25,536 bases of DNA, taken from positions 1 through 25,536 of the IMG/VR virus record IMGVR_UViG_3300035180_000396. One strand, 5' to 3'. Below are positions 21,588-25,536 of the stretch, in pieces; position 1 is the first letter of the stretch, and each line of letters begins with the position of its first letter. The translations under genes were made by a program, and so were the position numbers. Under the pieces are notes generated by a model. That model had not been told where the DNA came from and did no database searches. It saw only the letters and a list, made by a program, of their open reading frames with translations. This stretch comes from a virus.

Positions 21588-22252
21588 ACGGGTAACCTCT
21601 CAGCAAGGGTTTTAAGGGCTTCGGCCAGGCCAACGTCGGCGGCCTTGGGCTTCTCTTCGAACATTTGGAAATAGCGCGCCAGGTTGGTCAACGCGGCATC
21701 TTGGTCGCGGATCATGATCTTGAAGCCGTCTTTCGTCTTCTGGATGCCAGCGTAAAGCCGGCGTGCGGCGGGCGACAGCGTCCGGGTGTCATGGATATGC
21801 GCGCGCTCCCAGCCGTTGCCGTGGCATTCCGGGCAGTGCTGGTTGGGCGTGCGGTTGGCGTCGAACCCGAAGCCGCCCATGCCGTCGGGGGCGCGCTTGC
21901 CGGACCTCACAGCTACGTCGACGGCGCGCATGTATTCCGCTTCGGTCCATTGGTACGCATGGCCAGCGCCCCAACAATGCCGACAGCATTCGCGTCGTAC
22001 CTCGACCAGCTCGTTGACGTCGACGTTCGCAATCTCCCACCAACGCCGAAGTATCGCCTCGACCGTTATTTCGCTCCGTACCTGGCAGTTTTTCAGATGC
22101 TCGGACACGGCGGCGGCTATTTCTGGTTTCTTCAACATGGCCGACCCCTGCTGGCCTGCCGTCTTCTCAGAATATCCAGCACGAACGGCGGCCTTCGTCG
22201 CATTCATGTCGACGCAATACTCTGAAACAAAAAGGGTTTCTTTCGGAGTCAT
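21584..22252 (-). CDS. Terminase small subunit with DnaJ-type zinc insertion, 222 aa
   Basis: It recognises phage DNA and starts packaging with the large subunit. The N-terminus MTPKETLFVSEYCVDMNATKAAVRAGYSEKTAGQQGSAMLKKPEIAAAV is the Terminase_2 helix-turn-helix signature. After ITVEAILRRWWEIANVDVNEL it has two CxxCxGxG motifs, CRHCWGAGHAYQW (about 92) and CPECHGNGWE (about 140), like one zinc site of the DnaJ Cys-rich domain; such an insertion is known in some phage small terminases. The start is ATG 22252, matching the family N-terminus, though no good SD is visible; a TTG at 22336 would add 28 unrelated residues. It is the first gene of the late operon. Confidence 0.9.
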   Translation of the reverse strand: MTPKETLFVSEYCVDMNATKAAVRAGYSEKTAGQQGSAMLKKPEIAAAVSEHLKNCQVRSEITVEAILRRWWEIANVDVNELVEVRRECCRHCWGAGHAYQWTEAEYMRAVDVAVRSGKRAPDGMGGFGFDANRTPNQHCPECHGNGWERAHIHDTRTLSPAARRLYAGIQKTKDGFKIMIRDQDAALTNLARYFQMFEEKPKAADVGLAEALKTLAERLPV

Positions 22253-22351
22253 AGCGCGGGAGTGTAGACCAATAGAACCCACATTGCCAACCACAACGGG
22301 GCAACTCCCCGATACCCTAAGTATAATTCTAAGCAATTGTCATGGGGTGGT

Positions 22352-22380
22352 ATTATAAACCTTTGTTTACTATATGTTTA
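22352..22380 (-). promoter_or_regulatory. Candidate promoter of the packaging/late operon
   Basis: On the minus strand TAAACA (22380-22375), a 17-bp spacer and a perfect TATAAT (22357-22352) match sigma70 at 10 of 12 positions. Transcription would start near 22345, leaving a leader of about 90 bases before the small terminase gene. The -35 box is one member of a pair of direct repeats, a likely regulator site. Confidence 0.55.
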
Positions 22381-22381
22381 C
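22364..22381 (+). repeat. Paired TGTTTAC direct repeats
   Basis: TGTTTAC occurs at 22364-22370 and 22375-22381, 11 bp apart, about one helical turn. The second copy overlaps the -35 box of the leftward promoter. The arrangement suits binding of a regulator to one face of the DNA; no regulator can be assigned. Confidence 0.5.
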
Positions 22382-22446
22382 TCTCGTTATACCCCTATAC
22401 CCTTTAATAAATATAACGCTGTACACCAATACGTCTACATGTACAT

Positions 22447-22458
22447 ATAGATATCTAT
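22447..22458. repeat. 12-bp perfect palindrome ATAGATATCTAT
   Basis: The palindrome lies in the divergent control region. Its arms (TAGATA/TATCTA) match the outer arms of the 19-bp operator palindrome at 23372-23390, but the spacing between arms is shorter, so a shared binding protein is only a possibility. Confidence 0.4.
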
Positions 22459-22518
22459 GTCTAAATAACGTCGTATACTGTAAAGGACTGCAGCGCGCGG
22501 GGAGGTGTCGCACTGGGG

Positions 22519-22547
22519 TGGTAAAATCTAAATTATCATCGTATAAT
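22519..22547 (+). promoter_or_regulatory. Weak candidate promoter for the rightward cassette
   Basis: TATAAT at 22542-22547 is a perfect -10 box placed so that transcription would begin near 22554, a short leader before ATG 22582. The -35 region (TGGTAA at 22519-22524, 17-bp spacer) is poor, so the promoter may need an activator or lie elsewhere in the gap; TTGTTT with an 18-bp spacer and TTATAC at 22363-22392 is an alternative. Confidence 0.4.
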
Positions 22548-22567
22548 TTGAACTAGCATATAGATTT

Positions 22568-22573
22568 AGGAGG
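22568..22573 (+). promoter_or_regulatory. Consensus ribosome binding site of the cassette
   Basis: AGGAGG, a complete Shine-Dalgarno core, lies 8 bases before ATG 22582. It fixes the start of the zinc-finger gene and predicts efficient translation. Confidence 0.85.
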
Positions 22574-22581
22574 GTAAACGC

Positions 22582-23001
22582 ATGGAAAGGAAGGAGGCGG
22601 CGGCGGCGGGTCTTAAGAAGTACGACACAGGTCGCCCGTGCAAGCATGGCCATCGCGCCGACAGGTATGTGGATTCCGGCGCCTGTTCGACGTGTCTTAA
22701 AAATATGGCATCTATAAAACACGCTGGCGGCGCATCTCAACGGGAGGAAGTTGCTACCAAAACAAAGCAAATTTATTTGTTTACCAAGGAATCCGGGCTA
22801 CAGAATATAAAGTCTTTTGTCGACTTGCTTGTTGCTTTGCGCCTCCCTGACATCGACCCGGAGGCGGTCAACCCCTGGCCCTATTGGCAAAAACAGGTGT
22901 CCCGCGAGACGTATCAAATCAAGGTCAGAGTACCGGTTGAAGATGTCGACGCCGCGTACGCTGCTGGTAAAGTCATGCTTGAGCCGGAGGTACGGAAGTG
23001 A
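22582..23001 (+). CDS. Zinc-finger protein of unknown function, 139 aa
   Basis: The N-terminus has the motif RPCKHGHRADRYVDSGACSTC (about residues 18-38), that is CxxGHxxxRYxxxGxCxxC, a treble-clef-like zinc site seen in phage proteins, some of them HNH or endonuclease VII-like nucleases. Here no HNH or other nuclease residues follow: the remainder is a linker (about 45-60), a helical part (KQIYLFTKESGLQNIKSFVDLLVALRLPDIDPEA) and a charged tail (YQIKVRVPVEDVDAAYAAGKVML). It may bind DNA or a protein. It is the first gene of a two-gene rightward operon set against the surrounding leftward genes, and it overlaps the primase-fragment gene by four bases (GTGA), so the two are translationally coupled. 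Confidence 0.8.
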   Translation: MERKEAAAAGLKKYDTGRPCKHGHRADRYVDSGACSTCLKNMASIKHAGGASQREEVATKTKQIYLFTKESGLQNIKSFVDLLVALRLPDIDPEAVNPWPYWQKQVSRETYQIKVRVPVEDVDAAYAAGKVMLEPEVRK

Positions 23002-23243
23002 ACAAGTCGACATTTATAAGCGCGGAAAATATCCCCGTCATTTTTGAGGGGCTGTCATTTAATTTGATGACAATGCGGGTCATTTTGCCGGACGGCACAC
23101 CGCTACGAAAAGAGCAATTCAAGGTGTTATATGGAGGCTACACATACGCCCTCGACTTTTCTAACGAGCATACGACCCGCGATGCCTGGCGGGCCTTTAC
23201 CAACAATATGGCGTTTCGTCCGCCTTTTGTTAAGCCGCGGTAA
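22998..23243 (+). CDS. Stand-alone paralogue of the primase-helicase linker domain, 81 aa
   Basis: The start GTG 22998 overlaps the preceding stop (GTGA). From about residue 15 onward it aligns without gaps to the first 67 visible residues of the SF3 primase-helicase at the right end, with 30 identities by hand count. Shared blocks include EQFKV/DQFKV, GGY, LDFxNExTxRDAWxAFT and a final RxPxV. The corresponding part of the large protein lies just before its helicase domain. The small protein has no Walker motif and stops before the helicase, so it cannot be an enzyme by itself. It could compete with, regulate or complement the replication protein, or act against related phages. No precedent is known to me. 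Confidence 0.8.
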   Translation: MNKSTFISAENIPVIFEGLSFNLMTMRVILPDGTPLRKEQFKVLYGGYTYALDFSNEHTTRDAWRAFTNNMAFRPPFVKPR

Positions 23244-23337
23244 TCATCGGGGGGCCGTCGTACTCGCCTACCCGGAAGGTCTTTTGCTCGCTGCGTACCG
23301 TTGCTGTAACAGTCTTACCGGCTTCAAACTGTTTCAT
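23230..23337 (-). CDS. Very small ORF behind a strong promoter, 35 aa
   Basis: The frame runs from ATG 23337 to TAA ending at 23230: starts MKQFEAGKTVTATV and ends GEYDGPPMITAA. GGAG sits 9 bases before the ATG and a near-consensus promoter lies about 30 bases upstream, which makes translation likely. The peptide is polar and beta-like (KTFRVGEYDG), with no membrane segment. Its last 14 bases overlap the end of the convergent primase-fragment gene. It could be a small early regulator or inhibitor; no family is recognised. Confidence 0.6.
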   Translation of the reverse strand: MKQFEAGKTVTATVRSEQKTFRVGEYDGPPMITAA

Positions 23338-23367
23338 TTTGTTGCGCTCCGTTGAGTTGATGAACGA

Positions 23368-23396
23368 ATTATAGATAAATTATTTATCTACGTCAA
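23368..23396 (-). promoter_or_regulatory. Strong sigma70 promoter with palindromic operator
   Basis: On the minus strand TTGACG (23396-23391), a 17-bp spacer and a perfect TATAAT (23373-23368) match consensus at 11 of 12 positions. It starts right after the terminator of the Gp49-family gene and reads into the 35-aa ORF, then antisense across the rightward cassette toward the packaging genes. Its spacer matches that of the promoter at 166-194. Confidence 0.85.
23372..23390. promoter_or_regulatory. 19-bp perfect palindromic operator
   Basis: TAGATAAAT, one central base and ATTTATCTA form a perfect inverted repeat spanning the spacer and the start of the -10 box, so a bound dimer would block RNA polymerase. 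The rightward promoter at 166-194 has a 16/19 match at the same position (172-190). The binding protein is unknown; the 54-aa helix-turn-helix protein at 394-558 is one candidate. Confidence 0.7.
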
Positions 23397-23397
23397 C

Positions 23398-23421
23398 AAA
23401 AAGATACCCGCACAGGGCGGG
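23398..23421 (-). terminator. Intrinsic terminator of the replication-side operon
   Basis: On the minus strand CCCGC, loop CCTGT and GCGGG form a 5-bp GC stem (extendable by a G-T pair), followed by TATC and TTTTT. It lies 28 bases after the stop of the Gp49-family gene and one base before the -35 box of the next leftward promoter, separating two transcription units. Confidence 0.75.
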
Positions 23422-23448
23422 CTAAATTTGCAGAAAGGTGACGGGCTA

Positions 23449-23949
23449 TTATATCGCGGCCATGAGTCGATGTTCAAGGACGTCGGAATAGGCGCGCATA
23501 ATGTTTGCTTGCTCCCTCATACGCTGTTGCTCTTCCGGGTCGACAGATGCAAAGCGGTAGCCCTCCATAAAACTCACCCGGCCCATTATCTTGAGGTCAA
23601 GGTCGGTCTTTTCCTTCAGCATGCGGAATTGGTGCGGCGGCAACTGTTCGGCTGGGCTCAGCTCACGGTTGACGCCGTTGCGGGCAGTGGCCAGGAGGAA
23701 GCCCAGGAACTCCCACACCTTGCGCTTAACCTTCTGCAGCGCGTAGCTTTCGCCAAGGGCTTGGTCGTAATTGGCCGGGTCGACACAGGCGCTTTCCTCG
23801 ACAATAGTGAAACCGTTGCAAAGCTTGGCCAACACGACGCTATGGTTGCCCATGCGGGAGCCATCGTGGCCGAGGATGAACGCGTCGACAACTTCTTCCG
23901 TGATCCGGGTAGGGTCGTCCCCCTGCAATAGATGCGCGGCTTCAAACAC
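23449..23949 (-). CDS. Gp49/gp66-family phage protein (N4 gp49-like), main frame, 166 codons
   Basis: The core VLAKLCNGFTIVEESACVDPANYDQALGESYALQKVKRKVWEFLGFLLA is the signature of the N4 gp49/Sf6 gp66 family, small early-region proteins of unknown function. The frame begins with a GTG at 23949 that has no usable ribosome binding site, and residues just before and after it (PKDVFEAAHL) match an internal motif of such proteins, not a start. The real start with a strong SD lies upstream in a different frame (23950-24020), so the gene appears split by a -1 frameshift. The core domain is intact. A terminator follows it. Confidence 0.8.
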   Translation of the reverse strand: MFEAAHLLQGDDPTRITEEVVDAFILGHDGSRMGNHSVVLAKLCNGFTIVEESACVDPANYDQALGESYALQKVKRKVWEFLGFLLATARNGVNRELSPAEQLPPHQFRMLKEKTDLDLKIMGRVSFMEGYRFASVDPEEQQRMREQANIMRAYSDVLEHRLMAAI

Positions 23950-24020
23950 ATCCTTGGGGCGCCGTCTTTCTCTTGCGGCCAGGCTATTACGTGCTTAATG
24001 CCAATGTAATATTTTGTCAT
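23950..24020 (-). other. Displaced N-terminus of the Gp49-family gene (other frame)
   Basis: ATG 24020 has GAGGAG 8 bases upstream, the best SD in this operon. It encodes MTKYYIGIKHVIAW followed by PQEKDGAP, a typical N-terminus of phage proteins that continue with a SWSPKDVFE-type segment. Here PKDVFEAA resumes in the -1 frame near 23953-23960. The frame that continues from ATG 24020 runs on as an uninformative Arg/Ser/Thr-rich sequence to 23658. A small deletion, a sequencing error or programmed frameshifting could explain it. Confidence 0.65.
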
Positions 24021-24040
24021 GCTTGGTACTCCTCAAATAG

Positions 24041-24199
24041 TTACCCCTGCTGGGGCGTTGGAAAACATTTAGCCCACTCCGCCACACAGTCCGGGCAAAT
24101 GGGATAGCCGGCGCGTGTCTCGTGCGGCTTCGACCGGATGATGTTGGGTCGCATGCAAAAGCCGCACTTTTTATGCGTATGTGGGCGATGTTCACGCAT
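24041..24199 (-). CDS. Small zinc-ribbon protein, 52 aa
   Basis: The frame runs from ATG 24199, overlapping the primase-helicase stop by eight bases, to TAA ending at 24041. It contains KKCGFCMRP and YPICPDCVAEWAKCF, two CxxC pairs about 20 residues apart, the layout of a zinc ribbon (ClpX-type zinc fingers look similar). GGAG lies six bases before the start. It may bind nucleic acid or the adjacent replication protein. It is translationally coupled to the helicase gene and precedes the Gp49-family gene, so it belongs to the replication operon. Confidence 0.75.
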   Translation of the reverse strand: MREHRPHTHKKCGFCMRPNIIRSKPHETRAGYPICPDCVAEWAKCFPTPQQG

Positions 24200-25536
24200 G
24201 GGCGGCTCCGGTAAGGGGGAAGGGAACCCGGCTATGGTTATTGGCTTGCTCGTAGGCTTTGGCGGCCTCCGCGGCCCCTTGCACGTGGCGGGCGGGGCTG
24301 TCCTTATGCACGAACAAGCGCGGCTTGCCTCCGTCTGGTAGTACAAGGTTGTTGACCCGGCCATCATGTAATGCCGGGTGCCAGTCGTAGCCCATGACAT
24401 GCAGCATTTCCCGGCGTTTGGAGTGCGTAACGCGGCGGCCTGCCCCCAAGCGTTCCAAGAGGCGGTCGAGTTGAATAGAGGATATCCAGCCGCCACAGAA
24501 GCCCGGCAAACCTTGCCCAATCGCTTCCGCTATTTCCTGCTCAATGCCTCCGGTGCTGGCGGCGACCGCCTCTGCCGTGGAACTGGTAGCCGGCGCGCGC
24601 TGGCAGTTGGTAGCCGGGTTGTAATCGTCCGGGATTGGGAAGGTATGCAGCAACTCCGACACGATGGCGTAACCGTCGGCTTTGAGCCAATCGTAAAGCC
24701 GCGGGAAGTAGTCCCCGGACATGCCGTCCCGGGTCAGGTCTTCGGCTTGCTGTTGGGCGGCAAATAGCGTGCAAATGCGGCGGTCGTTCTGCGTCTTCCG
24801 CACGGCGTCCTTGTGGTTGCTGTTAAGCATGAAGTTACCGCAAATGTCCGCGCTGATCTGGTCGACGCCCTTGCCCTCAATCTCAAGCCCGTCGCCCCCG
24901 GTAATCATGGGTTTCAGTTCTTCGAAGACCTCCGCGCGGCTATCTGGTAGATAAATGTCCTCCACGCCATAGAATACCTTGCCGACCATCCAGCTATTGA
25001 ACTGCGCCGCCAGCTTGGACGCTTTGGGCCAATGAACATAGCGGCGCCCGACGGCCTCTGCCACACAGCGGGTGAACAAGGTTTTGCCGTTGCCTTCCAC
25101 CCCCTGCAGCAAAGGAGCCCATTGAAACTTAACGCCGCGGTGCTGCACACATGCGGCCATGTAGCTCAAGAGGATCAAGCGGTCGCGCTCATCCGGCAGC
25201 ACGCGGCGCAGATGGTCCAAGAAAGGGTCGGCGTCGCCCACCTTGCGCGGCACTTCGACCGGCCAATAGGTGTTGACTTGCCGTACCCCTCCGCGCTCAA
25301 TGATTGCCCCGGCGGCCATGTCCGGCCGGAAGCAAGGGGAGTCGACGCGCGGGCATCGTATGGCTTGGCTTTGCGTGAAAGCTTCCCACGCGTCCCGGCT
25401 CGTGCGCTCGTTGGCAAAGTCAAGCGGGAACATATAGCCGCCAAAGTGAACTTTGAATTGGTCCGGCTTCAAGAGGACGCCCCCGGGCACGAGGACTTTA
25501 TGCAAGTCCCGGATGTAGACGCACCCTTTGAATAGT
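24192..25536 (-). CDS. Primase-helicase, SF3/D5-like ATPase part (5' partial)
   Basis: The frame is open to the right edge (residues LFKGCVYIRD precede the TTG at 25505), so the N-terminus lies outside and no start can be assigned. The visible 447 residues hold a linker domain (QFKVHFGGYMFPLDFANERTSRDAW), Walker A QGVEGNGKT (about 134-143 of the visible part), Walker B-like VFYGVEDIYL, a sensor region FMLNSNHKDAVRKTQNDRR, and a C-terminal winged-helix-like part (RRVTHSKRREMLHVMGYDW). This is the SF3 helicase of phage and plasmid primases (P4/D5 type). It should unwind DNA at the origin and, with the missing N-terminal part, synthesise primers. Confidence 0.9.
   Translation of the reverse strand, partial: LFKGCVYIRDLHKVLVPGGVLLKPDQFKVHFGGYMFPLDFANERTSRDAWEAFTQSQAIRCPRVDSPCFRPDMAAGAIIERGGVRQVNTYWPVEVPRKVGDADPFLDHLRRVLPDERDRLILLSYMAACVQHRGVKFQWAPLLQGVEGNGKTLFTRCVAEAVGRRYVHWPKASKLAAQFNSWMVGKVFYGVEDIYLPDSRAEVFEELKPMITGGDGLEIEGKGVDQISADICGNFMLNSNHKDAVRKTQNDRRICTLFAAQQQAEDLTRDGMSGDYFPRLYDWLKADGYAIVSELLHTFPIPDDYNPATNCQRAPATSSTAEAVAASTGGIEQEIAEAIGQGLPGFCGGWISSIQLDRLLERLGAGRRVTHSKRREMLHVMGYDWHPALHDGRVNNLVLPDGGKPRLFVHKDSPARHVQGAAEAAKAYEQANNHSRVPFPLTGAAHA

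Larger units (their letters stand above)
22253..22581. promoter_or_regulatory. AT-rich divergent control region
   Basis: The 329-bp gap separates the leftward packaging operon from the rightward two-gene cassette and is far richer in A and T than its flanks. It holds promoter candidates on both strands, a pair of TGTTTAC repeats, a 12-bp palindrome and overlapping 8-bp palindromes TACATGTA and ATGTACAT (22436-22446). I see no credible gene in it; a 60-codon frame at 22374-22556 lacks a ribosome binding site and has no recognisable protein character. Confidence 0.7.

Noticed and set aside
22374-22556. 60-codon rightward frame in the divergent control region
   Set aside because: No SD, low-complexity Thr/Leu/Tyr translation, and it covers promoter and palindrome elements.
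23428-23931. Rightward 167-codon frame opposite the Gp49-family gene
   Set aside because: Antisense to the conserved Gp49 domain and without a recognisable motif.
1-25536. CRISPR arrays, tRNA genes, integrase or attachment sites
   Set aside because: No regularly spaced repeats, cloverleaf-forming sequences or recombinase motifs were noticed on either strand.

Overview
The window is a stretch of the genome of a tailed, P22-like (podovirus-type) bacteriophage. Base composition is GC-rich by eye, and the gene families suit a phage of a Gram-negative, probably betaproteobacterial, host; the host assignment is inference. No integrase, tRNA or attachment site is visible, so lifestyle cannot be judged. 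Both ends are cut inside genes.

Layout. (1) 1-1050, rightward: the tail end of an unidentified gene, then a strong sigma70 promoter (166-194) serving four small overlapping genes (58 aa, a 54-aa helix-turn-helix protein, a 72-aa membrane protein, a 94-aa Cys-rich protein). (2) 1037-3366, leftward, the end of the late operon: tail-fibre assembly-like protein, membrane protein, LydA-like holin, GH108 muramidase and a second holin-like protein. (3) 3369-22252, leftward, tightly packed: the packaging and virion module in P22 order (small terminase, large terminase, portal, scaffold, coat, gp4-like, gp10-like, then gp7/gp20/gp16-position ejection proteins, then tail fibre). It carries extra genes: an HslV-like Ntn hydrolase between the terminase subunits, an aspartyl/asparaginyl beta-hydroxylase and a GNAT acetyltransferase just before the ejection genes, and several small unknown proteins. 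(4) 22253-22581: an AT-rich divergent control region. (5) 22582-23243, rightward: a two-gene cassette encoding a zinc-finger protein and an 81-aa protein that is a paralogous fragment of the phage's own primase-helicase. (6) 23230-25536, leftward: a 35-aa ORF behind a strong promoter, an intrinsic terminator, a Gp49-family gene with an apparent -1 frameshift, a 52-aa zinc-ribbon protein, and the SF3 primase-helicase running off the window.

How it fits together. The rightmost replication genes are closed by a terminator at 23398-23421. Two bases beyond it begins a promoter (23396-23368, leftward) that shares its -35 box, spacer and a palindromic operator with the rightward promoter at 166-194, so one regulator probably controls both flanks. 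A separate promoter candidate (22380-22352) precedes the packaging genes. A hairpin and T-run after the coat gene would lower downstream expression relative to coat.

The most unusual items are the primase fragment cassette, the paired operator-promoters, the broken Gp49-family gene, the Ntn hydrolase and the hydroxylase/acetyltransferase pair in the virion operon, matching N-terminal leaders on coat and scaffold, and a strong excess of the hexamer GTCGAC.
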